Of a DNA stretch of 64,000 bases, positions 46,270 to 58,300 are shown in pieces. Where the stretch lies: NCBI RefSeq assembly GCF_019024285.1, contig NZ_WMKZ01000004.1, positions 124,001-188,000 on the forward strand. Direction: 5' to 3'. Every line of letters starts with the position of its first letter. Positions within the stretch are counted from its first letter, which is position 1. Source of the DNA: Alkalihalobacterium elongatum. GTDB lineage: Bacteria; Bacillota; Bacilli; Bacillales; Bacillaceae_F. The notes below the pieces were generated by a model. That model saw nothing but the letters and a program-made list of their open reading frames with translations. It was not told the DNA's origin and made no database searches. Made by a program: the position numbers and the translations under genes.

Positions 46270-46511
46270 ATTAACTGTTCATCCTTCCTCCATAGGCAAT
46301 CCTCAGAAACATCATATCATAATTTCACAATATTCGCTATGTTTCATAATAGAAGTTTGTTTTCACTCCTATTATAGAACAGATCTTTACCCCACTTATA
46401 AAAAACTCTGTTAATTCTTGGGTTCATTAAACAAACACAAAAAGAATGTGAACATCAACATTTTGCATACCAAATCCAGGTATTTCAATAAAGTACTTTA
46501 ACACAGCATTT
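46270..46511. other. AT-rich gap upstream of ytwI
   Basis: About 240 bp with no supported gene, presumably containing the ytwI promoter. The strand-reversed small cysteine-rich frame begins immediately to the right of it. Confidence 0.4.
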
Positions 46512-46643
46512 CTATAAAAGAACAGTTCCATGTGCTGCCCCACAGTTACAGAATTCAATAATTTCGTTTTCCATTTTCATTTTTTTCGAAGGACACTCAT
46601 ATGATGTACAAGCAGGGCAATAGGGGGCGATTTTTTTGAACAA
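46512..46643 (-). CDS. Possible 43-residue zinc-ribbon protein, uncertain start
   Basis: An open frame ending at 46512 reads IAPYCPACTSYECPSKK, then MKMENEIIEFCNCGAAHGTVLL, with a CPAC pair and a CNC pair that could hold a zinc ion. The composition is protein-like although the stretch is short. The only conventional upstream start is a TTG at 46643, which overlaps the start of the divergent ytvI and has no ribosome binding site; an internal ATG would drop the first cysteine pair. It may be a genuine small gene with an unusual start, or a decayed one. I do not recognise the family. Confidence 0.4.
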   Translation of the reverse strand: MFKKIAPYCPACTSYECPSKKMKMENEIIEFCNCGAAHGTVLL

Positions 46644-47751
46644 GGAACAATTATCATTGGCTTTGCGGATGCTATTCGTTATTTTTATTATATTACTTGT
46701 ATTTTTCAGCTCATACTACGTTACATCGGTAACCTACCCCTTTATATTTGGATTTATACTTGCATTTGTTATTAATCCACTCGTTAATTTTCTTGAATTT
46801 CGTTGGAAGTTAAATCGAGCATTTGCGGTATTAGTTTCACTTTTACTAATTCTAATCTTTTGTTCTGGACTTGTTACATTATTTGTAGCCGAAATTATAT
46901 CTGGGTCTAACCACTTAGCTACCGTTCTGCCTTATCATATAAATACGCTTGTCCTTTACATGGAAGGCTTCTTTTTTACAACATTACTACCTATTTACGA
47001 ACAAATCATTCGCTCTATTAATTCATTAGAAGCTGAACAACAATCAACTATAATGAACTATATCCAGACGTTTAGTTCACAAATTGCATCAAATGCTGGT
47101 TCAGCAGTGCAAAAAATATTTAATGGCTTATCCGACTTTTTAATTTCATTACCTAATTTAGCAACAGTATTTATCTTTACATTAATGGCCACTTTTTTTA
47201 TTAGTAAGGACTGGTATAAATTAACTCGATTCGTTAGAAAAACATTTCCTAGCAAAGTAATTGAGAGTGCATCTAAAGTATTAACTGACTTAAAACAAGC
47301 TCTCTTTGGTTATATTGTAGGTCAACTTACTTTAATCTCCATTACATTTGTATTTGTACTCTCTGGCCTACTCATTTTAAAGGTTGATTATCCATTTACC
47401 ATTGCTGTGGTCATCGCGATCGTCGATCTAATACCTTACTTAGGAACAGGGCTGATCTTTATTCCTTGGATTATCTATACCTTTTTTGCGGGTCAACTTC
47501 AACTAACGATTGGTCTTTGTGTACTTTACGGTATTATTTTAGTACAACGTCAAATGCTAGAGCCTAAAGTTCTTTCTAGTAGCATTGGGGTTGAACCGCT
47601 TGCTATGCTAATCGCTTTGTTTGTTGGCTTTCAACTGTTTGGCTTTTTAGGCCTAATGATAGGACCTGCAAGTCTAGTTTTTCTTAATACTCTATATAAA
47701 GCCAATGTATTTCATGATATTCGTGACTTTATTATGCAGAGAAAAACATGA
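46636..47751 (+). CDS. ytvI: AI-2E family transporter YtvI
   Basis: A 371-residue polytopic membrane protein of the AI-2E (PerM/UPF0118) family with about eight spans. Family landmarks are SVTYPFIFGFILAFVINPLVNFLE near the N-terminus, the central soluble loop (about 100-165), and DLIPYLGTGLIFIPW and QRQMLEPKVLSSSIGVEPLAMLIALFVG toward the C-terminus. Members export autoinducer-2 or act in sodium/proton exchange; the role of YtvI is not known. TTG start after AGGGGGCGA. It converges with fxsA. Confidence 0.88.
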   Translation: MNKEQLSLALRMLFVIFIILLVFFSSYYVTSVTYPFIFGFILAFVINPLVNFLEFRWKLNRAFAVLVSLLLILIFCSGLVTLFVAEIISGSNHLATVLPYHINTLVLYMEGFFFTTLLPIYEQIIRSINSLEAEQQSTIMNYIQTFSSQIASNAGSAVQKIFNGLSDFLISLPNLATVFIFTLMATFFISKDWYKLTRFVRKTFPSKVIESASKVLTDLKQALFGYIVGQLTLISITFVFVLSGLLILKVDYPFTIAVVIAIVDLIPYLGTGLIFIPWIIYTFFAGQLQLTIGLCVLYGIILVQRQMLEPKVLSSSIGVEPLAMLIALFVGFQLFGFLGLMIGPASLVFLNTLYKANVFHDIRDFIMQRKT

Positions 47752-47873
47752 AGCCCATTCTATAAGCTTACAAAGCTAGTTAATCAATTACTTAAAAATA
47801 AAGCTATGTAAAAGGATATTGTTGATATAAGATGATTTTGGGCTCAACAGCGCTCTTTATCAGCGCTAAAAAT

Positions 47874-47918
47874 AAAAAAGTAGACGAATTTACTTTGTGA
47901 AATCGCGTCTACTTTTTT
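47874..47918. terminator. Bidirectional terminator between ytvI and fxsA
   Basis: AAAAAAGTAGACG pairs with CGTCTACTTTTTT. Both flanks are A/T runs, so the hairpin can terminate both convergent transcripts. A second short palindrome AGCGCT...AGCGCT lies just before it at 47849-47867. Confidence 0.88.
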
Positions 47919-47946
47919 ATAATCATGGATTTTTTAACCAATTATA

Positions 47947-48342
47947 TTATTTTCTTGATATAAAGATAAAATTCCCACTATTCATCATACGCTGTGAAAT
48001 TTTCAATAGGAATGCTTTAGCCGTTGCTCGAGTAAAAGGAATTAATAAATAGAAACCGATAAAGTCAGTAATAAAGCCTGGTGTTAGAAGAACTACTCCC
48101 CCTATAAGAATACATATTCCATCCAAAATAACCCCACTTGGCAATTGACCTTGTTGCATTTGGAGCTGCGCTAGACGTAAAGTTTGGAGTCCTTCCTTTT
48201 TAGCTAACCAAGCACCAATAACACCTGTTAATATGATGAGAAAAATCGTTGGCCAAATTCCTAAATAATTGCCTGATAATATGAGTACTGCTATTTCTAA
48301 AGCTGGAACAACTATAATTAATAAAAGTAACAGTCGAAACAT
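47947..48342 (-). CDS. fxsA: FxsA-like membrane protein
   Basis: A 131-residue cytoplasmic membrane protein with three or four spans; the hallmark PALEIAVLI near residue 13, TGVIGAWLAKKEGLQTLR near 40 and LLTPGFITDFIGFYLLIP near 85 define the FxsA family. E. coli FxsA modulates phage T7 exclusion by F plasmids; the native role is unknown. It is downstream of pyk in the B. subtilis ytzA/fxsA position. Confidence 0.88.
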   Translation of the reverse strand: MFRLLLLLIIVVPALEIAVLILSGNYLGIWPTIFLIILTGVIGAWLAKKEGLQTLRLAQLQMQQGQLPSGVILDGICILIGGVVLLTPGFITDFIGFYLLIPFTRATAKAFLLKISQRMMNSGNFIFISRK

Positions 48343-48411
48343 ATGAATACCTACTTTCTAAACTACCTAGAAGAATGAAATTACAGGTAATTATGTTTTA
48401 TAATCTAAAAA

Positions 48412-48430
48412 AGAAGGGGAAACCCCTTCT
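48412..48430 (-). terminator. Terminator of pfkA-pyk
   Basis: AGAAGGGG pairs with CCCCTTCT around AAA and is followed leftward by TTTTTTAG. It lies just after the pyk stop. Confidence 0.88.
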
Positions 48431-48436
48431 CTTTAA

Positions 48437-50191
48437 TTATAAAACACTTGCGTGTCCTCTGTAAATATCGCCTCTAGCGCTGTCGACTGTTACTTCTTCT
48501 CCATCTTTAAAGCGTTCTGTAGCTAACTCAACACCAACAATGACAGGCTTTCCTAAATTTAGCCCTACAACTGCAGCGTGAGAAGTTAATCCGCCTTCTT
48601 CAGTAATGACTGCAGCAGCTTTTTCAAATGCAGGGATCATGTCTTTATCAGTACTTAGTGTAACCAACACATCGCCAGTATTTACTTTCTCGTTCGCTTG
48701 GTCTGCAGTTGTTACTACAACGACTTTTCCTGTTGCTGTTCTACGACCTATACCTTGTCCTTTTGCAACGACTTCACCAATTACATGTACTTTCAATAGG
48801 TTAGTCGTTCCAGTCTCTCCTACAGGTACTCCTGCAGTAATAACAACCAGATCACCGTGCTTAACAAAACCAGAACCCATCGCAGCTTGTACAGTAATAT
48901 CAAGCATTTCATCTGTTGTTGAAGCTTCTCTTCCTAGTTGAGGAACTACTCCCCATACTAGAGCAAGACGACGCAATACTTTTTCACTACTTGTTACAGC
49001 TATGACTGGTGATTTTGGACGATATTTTGCTGTTACTCTAGCTGTATATCCACTTTCAGTCGCTGTAAGAATTGCAGATGCGTTTAAATTATAAGCGGTG
49101 TGAGAAACCGATTGGCTAATCGCACTTGTAATCGTTACACGAGTATCTTTTATACGCTTAGAAAGCATTTCTTTATAGTTAAGTGCTTCTTCTGTACGTT
49201 GTGCAATCGTATGCATTGTTTGGACAGATTCAACAGGATAATCACCTGCAGCTGTTTCTCCAGATAACATAATAGCATCCGTTCCATCAAAGATAGCGTT
49301 CGCAACATCACTAGCTTCCGCTCTAGTCGGACGTGGATTTCGCTGCATAGAGTCAAGCATTTGTGTAGCTGTGATAACTGGTTTTGCAACAGCGTTACAT
49401 TTCTTAATTAATTCTTTTTGTACTAGTGGTACTTCTTCAGCAGGTATCTCAACACCAAGATCACCACGTGCAACCATCAGACCATCAGCGATCTGTAAAA
49501 TTTCATCGATGTTATCGACACCTTCTTGGTTTTCAATTTTAGGAATAATATGGATATCTGGTGCATTGTATTTTTCTAACAGTTCTTTAATTTCGAGAAC
49601 ATCTGATGCTCTTCTTACAAATGAAGCAGCAATAAAATCGACACCTTGCTCCACTCCAAATTTAATATCCTCTGCATCTTTTTCAGTGATAGCAGGTAAG
49701 TTAACACTTACATTAGGTACGTTAACACCTTTTTTATTTTTTAAAGTACCCGTGTTTAGTACTTTTGTTCGAATTTCATTCGTCCCTACTTCAACTACTT
49801 CTAATCCAATTAAACCGTCATCTAATAAAATCTTAGATCCAGGATGGACATCATGGATAAGTCCAGGGTATGTAATTGAAATTTTTTCAGCGTTTCCAAC
49901 AAGCTCTTCCATTGAAATCACTAACTCTTGACCTTGCTTTAATTCTACTGCTCCGCCTTCAACAGTTTGAGTTCGAATTTCTGGACCTTTCGTATCCAGT
50001 AAAATTGCTACATTCTTTCCTGTTATTTCAGCCGCCTCACGAATATTTTTTATTCTAGCACCATGCTCTTCATAGTCTCCGTGAGAAAAGTTTAAACGAG
50101 CTACATTCATCCCAGCTTCCATTAGTGACACTAATTTTTCAATCGTTTCACTTGCTGGGCCAATCGTACATACTATCTTTGTTTTACGCAT
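48437..50191 (-). CDS. pyk: Pyruvate kinase with PEP-utilising C-terminal domain
   Basis: A 584-residue pyruvate kinase. The TIM barrel begins [15 protein letters not shown] and includes [26 protein letters not shown] and the catalytic TATQMLDSM, with the B domain between about 70 and 165. After the regulatory C domain an extra PEP-utiliser-like domain (about 480-584, [17 protein letters not shown]) is present, as in other Bacillus enzymes. The ATG at 50191 has GGGAGG upstream. It is 82 bp downstream of pfkA, forming the conserved glycolytic pair. Confidence 0.97.
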   Translation of the reverse strand: MRKTKIVCTIGPASETIEKLVSLMEAGMNVARLNFSHGDYEEHGARIKNIREAAEITGKNVAILLDTKGPEIRTQTVEGGAVELKQGQELVISMEELVGNAEKISITYPGLIHDVHPGSKILLDDGLIGLEVVEVGTNEIRTKVLNTGTLKNKKGVNVPNVSVNLPAITEKDAEDIKFGVEQGVDFIAASFVRRASDVLEIKELLEKYNAPDIHIIPKIENQEGVDNIDEILQIADGLMVARGDLGVEIPAEEVPLVQKELIKKCNAVAKPVITATQMLDSMQRNPRPTRAEASDVANAIFDGTDAIMLSGETAAGDYPVESVQTMHTIAQRTEEALNYKEMLSKRIKDTRVTITSAISQSVSHTAYNLNASAILTATESGYTARVTAKYRPKSPVIAVTSSEKVLRRLALVWGVVPQLGREASTTDEMLDITVQAAMGSGFVKHGDLVVITAGVPVGETGTTNLLKVHVIGEVVAKGQGIGRRTATGKVVVVTTADQANEKVNTGDVLVTLSTDKDMIPAFEKAAAVITEEGGLTSHAAVVGLNLGKPVIVGVELATERFKDGEEVTVDSARGDIYRGHASVL

Positions 50192-50273
50192 AGTATTGTA
50201 TTCCTCCCTATCCAATTGTTTAACAATTCACAAAATGTATTATTCTAGTCAGCCTAAGATGTATTTCCTGGAA

Positions 50274-52329
<2,056 letters not shown>

Positions 52330-52346
52330 CTAGTCCACCTCCTACC

Positions 52347-53189
52347 TTATTGATGCATGGAAATAACTTTCACTAATGTATCCTTCATGTCCTGACGGTG
52401 AACAACTCTATCAAGTTGCCCATGCTTTAATAGAAACTCTGCTGTTTGGAAATCTTCAGGCAACTCCTGACGAATTGTTTGTTCTATAATACGGCGACCA
52501 GCAAATCCAATTAACGCTTTTGGTTCTGCAAAATTATAGTCTCCTAAAGAGGCAAAACTTGCAGAAACTCCTCCAGTAGTAGGGTGTGTCATAACAGAGA
52601 TAAATAAGCCTCCCTGTTTGTCTAATTTTTGTAGAGCAGCACTCGTTTTGGCCATTTGCATAAGACTTAGCACACCTTCTTGCATTCTCGCACCACCAGA
52701 GGCTGAGAATAAGATAAAAGGCGCTTTTTGTTCAATCGCTTTTTCTATCGCACGTGTAATCTTTTCACCTACAACAGAGCCCATGCTTCCCATTCGGAAA
52801 CGTGCGTCCATTACCCCAATAACCGCGTCATATCCTTCCATTTTCCCACGACCAGTGACAACTGCTTCATTCAGTTCGGTTTTCGCTCTGTCCTGCTCTA
52901 GCTTTTCCTCATATGTAGGGAAATGTAATGGATCTTTCGCAATCATATCTTTATCAAACTCTTCAAAAGTTCCTTGATCTACAAGACTTTCAATTCTCTC
53001 ATAAGCAGTCATTCTATGGTGATGTCCGCAAGATGAGCAGACATGTAAATTTTTCTTTAGTTCTTTCGTGTACATAATTGTTCTGCACACAGGACATTTT
53101 GTCATTAATCCTTCTGGTACCTCTTGTTTTGCACGTTCAGATGGTATTGTTGCATACTTTTTCTTTTTTGAAAAAAAGTCTCTTAACAC
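52347..53189 (-). CDS. accD: Acetyl-CoA carboxylase carboxyltransferase subunit beta
   Basis: A 280-residue beta subunit. The N-terminal zinc ribbon has CPVC (about 32-35) and CSSC (about 51-54); the core contains [20 protein letters not shown] and [16 protein letters not shown]. Partner of AccA in the carboxyltransferase complex. GTG start with GAGAGGTG upstream. It lies 110 bp downstream of the FadR-family regulator. Confidence 0.97.
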   Translation of the reverse strand: MLRDFFSKKKKYATIPSERAKQEVPEGLMTKCPVCRTIMYTKELKKNLHVCSSCGHHHRMTAYERIESLVDQGTFEEFDKDMIAKDPLHFPTYEEKLEQDRAKTELNEAVVTGRGKMEGYDAVIGVMDARFRMGSMGSVVGEKITRAIEKAIEQKAPFILFSASGGARMQEGVLSLMQMAKTSAALQKLDKQGGLFISVMTHPTTGGVSASFASLGDYNFAEPKALIGFAGRRIIEQTIRQELPEDFQTAEFLLKHGQLDRVVHRQDMKDTLVKVISMHQ

Positions 53190-53299
53190 ATTGACACCTC
53201 TCTTAACTAGAGAATTCTATCAAAAATTTACATAAATCATATCATAATAAATTCTGCAATCGCAATAAATGGCTGAATCAATCGTTCGTGAAATAACGA

Positions 53300-53965
53300 T
53301 TAAAATCGACTATTTTGCAAGTGTTTTTCTAAAGCTTGGACAGCCTCATCTTCATTTTTTCTTGATAACGCTTCAACTATGGCTTCATGTTCAGCGATAG
53401 AAGCTTCGGGTCTTCCCTTACGAGAAAGCGACTCCCTAATAGAAACTTTATTATATTCCACTAATGGTACCCATAGATTCAACATTAAAACGTTATGACA
53501 AGCTTCTACAATCGTTTTGTGAAATAGATAGTCCTCTTCAACAGGAAAGTCTCCATGACTCCATTCGCTTTTTGATTTTTCGATTAGCTCTTTTAATCTA
53601 ATAATTTGTTCATCAGTAATTCGTTTACATGCTAGTCGCAACGCCTCAACCTCGACTATTCTTCTCGTTTCAGCTAAGTCTTGTCTAGCACTATCATCAT
53701 TTAATATGAAAGATAGGATGATTTCTACTAATCGATGACTCCCTACTTTTTTAATAAACGTTCCTTCACCACGGCGCGTTTCAATTAATTCCAGTAACTC
53801 GAGTGCTCGAAAAGCTTCCCTTACAGAAGAACGTCCCACCTGAAGACGTTCACTTAACTCACGTTCAGATGGGAGGCGATCTCCACTCTTTAATTGATCG
53901 TTTCTAATAATTTGGTTGAGTTGCTTAATAATCTCGATATATACTTTTGGCTGATCGTTAGACAC
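53300..53965 (-). CDS. FadR/GntR-family transcriptional regulator with FCD domain
   Basis: A 221-residue regulator. The N-terminal winged helix (about 10-75) contains SGDRLPSERELSERLQVGRSSVREAFRALELLELIETRRGEGTFI, and the helical FCD effector domain (about 95-215) has the usual metal-ligand residues (D/H in DYLFHKTIVEACHN and the late H in AEHEAIVEAL). It sits between the malic enzyme and accD, with a matching FCD-type palindrome upstream of ytsJ. The effector is unknown; a central carbon intermediate is likely from context. GTG start, weak ribosome binding site. Confidence 0.87.
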   Translation of the reverse strand: MSNDQPKVYIEIIKQLNQIIRNDQLKSGDRLPSERELSERLQVGRSSVREAFRALELLELIETRRGEGTFIKKVGSHRLVEIILSFILNDDSARQDLAETRRIVEVEALRLACKRITDEQIIRLKELIEKSKSEWSHGDFPVEEDYLFHKTIVEACHNVLMLNLWVPLVEYNKVSIRESLSRKGRPEASIAEHEAIVEALSRKNEDEAVQALEKHLQNSRF

Positions 53966-53990
53966 TTATACTCACAACCCTTTTTTGGTG

Positions 53991-55223
53991 TTATTCAATA
54001 GCCGCAAGTTTTCTTGTTTTTTCTGCAACTTGCTCTGGATCAACATTCTTGCGAGCAACACCTGTTTCCATTGCCGCTTTTGCCACAGCCGCTGCTACTG
54101 CCGGTGCTACTCTCGGGTCAAACGGAGCAGGAATGACATAATCAGCATTTAACTCATCTTCACTGACTAAGCTTGCAATTGCTTCTACTGCTGCAACTTT
54201 CATTTCTTCATTAATATGAGTAGCACGTACATCTAATGCACCTCGGAAGATACCTGGGAAAGCTAAAACATTGTTTACCTGGTTTGGAAAGTCCGATCTC
54301 CCTGTACCAATAACTTTTGCTCCTGCTGCTTTTGCTTCTTCTGGCATAATTTCTGGCACTGGGTTAGCCATTGCAAAAATTGTAGGATCTTCGTTCATGC
54401 TCTCAACCATTTCTTTTGTTAATGCACCTGCTACAGATACACCGATGAATACATCTGTACCTTTGATAACATCTTCTAGGCTACCTTCTTTATGTTCACG
54501 GTTTGTAAACTTAGCAACTTCTGCCTTTACATCGTTCATACCATATGGACGCCCTTCATAGATTGCACCTTTTGAATCGCACATGATAATGTCTCGAACA
54601 CCCATGCTGTGCATTAATTTAATAATCGCAATTCCAGCAGCACCAGCGCCATTAGCTACAACTTTAATTTGAGACAATTTCTTACCTGTAAGTTTTAATG
54701 CGTTGATTAAGCCTGCTAATGTAACAATTGCAGTGCCGTGTTGGTCATCGTGAAATATAGGAATATTCGTTTCTCTTTTTAGTCGTTCTTCGATTTCAAA
54801 GCAGTTTGGTGCAGCTATATCTTCTAGATTTACGCCACCAAATGTCGGCTCAAGAAGCTTTACTGTTTCGATAATTTTTTCAACATCGTTTGTTTTTAAG
54901 CAAATTGGAAAAGCATCGACTCCAGCAAATGACTTGAATAAAACTGCCTTTCCTTCCATAACTGGTAAAGCTGCTTCTGGACCAATATTTCCAAGCCCCA
55001 AAACGGCAGTTCCGTCAGATACAACAGCTACCATATTACCTTTCATCGTATATTCATAAACGTTTTCCACATTATCAAAAATCTCTTTACAAGGCTCAGC
55101 TACTCCTGGGGAATATGCGAGACTTAAATCATTCGCATTTCTTACTTCTACCTTTGATTTTGATTCTAATTTTCCTTGATTGATTCGATGCATATGTAGA
55201 GCTTCTTCTCTAATTGTCGACAT
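53991..55223 (-). CDS. ytsJ: NADP-dependent malic enzyme YtsJ
   Basis: A 410-residue short-form malic enzyme, decarboxylating malate to pyruvate. The malic N-terminal domain includes LAYSPGVAEPCKEI near 35 and DGTAVLGLGNIGPEAALPVMEGKAVLFK near 70; metal ligands lie in NLEDIAAPNCFEIE and FHDDQHGTA; the NAD(P) fold has VVANGAGAAGIAI. Among the B. subtilis malic enzymes YtsJ is the NADP-preferring one and occupies this position between dnaE and accD. The start at 55223 is nine bases after GGGAG. Confidence 0.93.
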   Translation of the reverse strand: MSTIREEALHMHRINQGKLESKSKVEVRNANDLSLAYSPGVAEPCKEIFDNVENVYEYTMKGNMVAVVSDGTAVLGLGNIGPEAALPVMEGKAVLFKSFAGVDAFPICLKTNDVEKIIETVKLLEPTFGGVNLEDIAAPNCFEIEERLKRETNIPIFHDDQHGTAIVTLAGLINALKLTGKKLSQIKVVANGAGAAGIAIIKLMHSMGVRDIIMCDSKGAIYEGRPYGMNDVKAEVAKFTNREHKEGSLEDVIKGTDVFIGVSVAGALTKEMVESMNEDPTIFAMANPVPEIMPEEAKAAGAKVIGTGRSDFPNQVNNVLAFPGIFRGALDVRATHINEEMKVAAVEAIASLVSEDELNADYVIPAPFDPRVAPAVAAAVAKAAMETGVARKNVDPEQVAEKTRKLAAIE

Positions 55224-55290
55224 GTGCATTCTCTCCCTTCTCTCTCTAACCTATTGTCCATCCAGTAGTCGGATTTTTTATTACATCCAC

Positions 55291-55301
55291 TGGTCTGACC
55301 A
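55291..55301. promoter_or_regulatory. Palindromic FCD/GntR operator before ytsJ
   Basis: TGGTCTGACCA is a perfect palindrome about its central base and fits the FadR-subfamily operator scheme TnGTnnnACnA. It begins 17 bp downstream of the -10 box of the ytsJ promoter, a roadblock position. The adjacent FCD regulator (53300-53965) is the obvious candidate ligand. Confidence 0.65.
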
Positions 55302-55317
55302 CTAACAAACTGACTAT

Positions 55318-55346
55318 ATTATACCAGAACCAACTATCCGTTACAC
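55318..55346 (-). promoter_or_regulatory. Extended -10 promoter of the ytsJ operon
   Basis: TGGTATAAT on the minus strand gives a perfect -10 (55318-55323) with the TGn extension. The -35 at 17-bp spacing (GTGTAA, 55341-55346) is poor, as tolerated for extended -10 promoters. Confidence 0.65.
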
Positions 55347-55349
55347 TAC

Positions 55350-58300
55350 TTATTCGCTTTTTATAACAACATTTTTTGTACCTAAAATTTCCTGTAGCTG
55401 TCGAATTTCTTCACCTGTACTACTAATAGAATATTGATTTGCAAGGACCACTTTTTTCTTTGACTTCTCATAAAAAAGAATGACCTGGGCTTCTCCTGCA
55501 TTCGATAAAAGAATATTTTTTACCTTTTCAAGTATGTCCTTCTTTTCAAAGGTCTCTTGTATACGCAAAAATACTCTAGTTGTTTTCTGCTTTTCTTTTA
55601 AATTACTTACTAAAAATAGTTGTTGTGCAATAAATGATCTTCTTTCTTGTCTTTCCTCAACTAAAACCTCAACAAGTACTAGTTCATTTTCTTTTAATAT
55701 TTGTTTATAGTTTAGCCAAACTTTAGGGAATATAACTACCTCAACTTCACCTTCTTCATCTTGCAATCGGATAAAGCTCATTTCTTCCCCTTTTTTCGTT
55801 TTTACTACTCGGATACTTTGCAAAAAACCCGCTATATTTTGCTTGGATCCCTTTAAGGCAATGTCCAACTGTCTGCTCGTTACTCGATGATAAGTATTTA
55901 AGACTTTACTAAAATTTTCTATCGGATGCCCTGACAGGTACATTCCCGTCATTTCTTTTTCAAAACGCAGAAGTTCTTCCTCACTAAACGGAGGAACCGA
56001 GTAATAATTAGGTTGATCTAATTGCATTGAAAATAATTGACCTTCCGTCGTCTCACTTTTCCTCACTTCTTCTCCATACTCTAGCGCATCGTCAAGCGTT
56101 GCTAATAATTGAGCACGGTGATAACCAAATTCATCAAAACAACCCGCTACGATTAGTGCTTCTACTGCTCTTTTTGTTACTATTCGAGTATCAACACGAG
56201 CACAAAAATCAAACAAATCTTGGTACTCTTTTCTTTCCCTTTGTTTTACAATTTCCATTGCCGCTTTTTCTCCAACATGTCGTATTGGTGCTAATCCGAA
56301 CCGTATTCCACTTTCTTCTAATGAAAAAGGGTAAAAACTGTAATTAATATGTGGCGGCAGTATTTTAATCCGTTGGCTTTTCGCTTCTGCAATGTATTGA
56401 CTCAGTTTTTCTTGGTGGAAAATAACACTTGAAAACAAAGCTGCATTAAACTGCTTTGGATAGTTCGCTTTTAAATAAGCTAATTGATAAGCAATCATAC
56501 TATAGGCAACTGCATGACTTCGGTTAAATCCATAATTAGCAAATCGAACAATCATGTTATAAACATCGTTTGCACTCTCTGCATCATATCCTTGTACGGT
56601 TGCACCTTCTACAAAGTGAAGTCGTTGTTCCTCTAATACTTCTCGCTTTTTCTTACTGACCGCTCGCCTTAATAAATCTGCCTCACCTAATGAAAACCCT
56701 GCCATTTTTGCAGCAATTTGCATGATCTGCTCTTGGTAAACGATAACCCCATACGTTGACCTCAATATAGGTTCAAGATCTTGATGTGGGTAGGTAACTT
56801 TACGCTTATTATGCTTACCATCAATATAAGTTCCGATAAACTCCATTGGACCTGGACGATAAAGCGCATTAACAGCAACGATATCTTCAAAGATCGTCGG
56901 TTGAAGCTGTTGTAAAACTCTCCGCATTCCTTGTGACTCTAACTGAAAGATACCCGTTGTTTCTCCTTTTGAAAGTAACTCAAACGTTTTTTCATCTTCT
57001 AGTGGCAATTCATCTATATTTACCTTTTGACCTGTACTTTTATAAATGATCTGTACGATTTGTTCTAATAGAGTTAAATTTCTTAGACCAAGGAAATCCA
57101 TCTTTAATAAGCCAATTTCCTCTAATATATCCATTGGATATTGGGTTAATGCTGTCCCCTCATCTTCCATTAACAGCGGAACATGCTCAGTTAATGGAGT
57201 TGAACTCATAACAACACCAGCAGCATGAGTGGAAGTGTGGCGTGGTAAGCCTTCTACTAGCAAAGCAGCCTCAAATAATTTTTTCGCATCAGGTGTCTCT
57301 TCAACCATTTGTTGTAATCTTTTGTTGTCTTTAATGGCTTGCTCTAGTTTAATTCCAGGTGTATTAGGAATAAGCTTTGCGACTTTATCAATAACTCTAG
57401 TATCAATACTCATAACCCGTCCGACGTCACGAATAGCTGCTCTAGCAGCCAATGTCCCAAATGTAATAATTTGTGCTACATGCTCTGTACCATATTTTTT
57501 TCGGACATACTCAATGACTTCATCACGGCGGTGATCAGGAAAGTCGATATCAATATCTGGCATTGTCACTCGTTCAGGATTTAAGAACCGTTCAAAAAGT
57601 AAACCGTATTTAATTGGATCAATTTTTGTAATCTCTAAGAGAAAGGCAACTAAGGACCCTGCGGCAGAGCCCCGTCCTGGTCCTGTAATCATCCCTTTAT
57701 TTTTAGCAAACCTCATGAAATCCCAAACGATTAAAAAGTAATCACTAAAGCCCATTTTAGCAATAACATCTAGCTCATAATCTAGCCTGCCTTTAACAGC
57801 TTCAGTCATATTTGGGTACTTTACTGCTAGTTGTTCGTAACAAATATCCTGCAAGTAGGTGTCACTCGTTAGGTTAGAGCTAAGCGGAAATCGTGGAAGA
57901 AGAATTTTTCCTAATGTCAATGAAAGATTGCATTTCTCTGCAATTTTCATAGTATTTGTTAAAAAATGCGGATATTTTTTAAATATAGCTCTCATCTCTT
58001 CTTCTGACTTCAAATAATACTGTTCATGTTGATTTTCCTCTTCGATCCATTTTCCATCACGAATACTATTCACAATTTGAAAAGCTAGTAGCTGTTCTTT
58101 TCTCGAAAAATGGACATGGTTTGAGACGACAACCTCAATGTTCAATGAGTCAGCGAATTGAAAAATTTTATTCATCGTCAATAAATCTTCCCTGCGATGA
58201 ATTTGTAGCTCTATAAACAAATCATCCTTATTCATGTTTGACTGTAGTTTTATAATCGATTTTTTCGCTTGATCATATGTGTTGGAATGAATGGCTTCTA

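Noticed and set aside
49371-49931. 186-codon plus-strand frame inside pyk
   Set aside because: It is the antisense shadow of a highly conserved pyk region; serine- and isoleucine-rich composition and no ribosome binding site.
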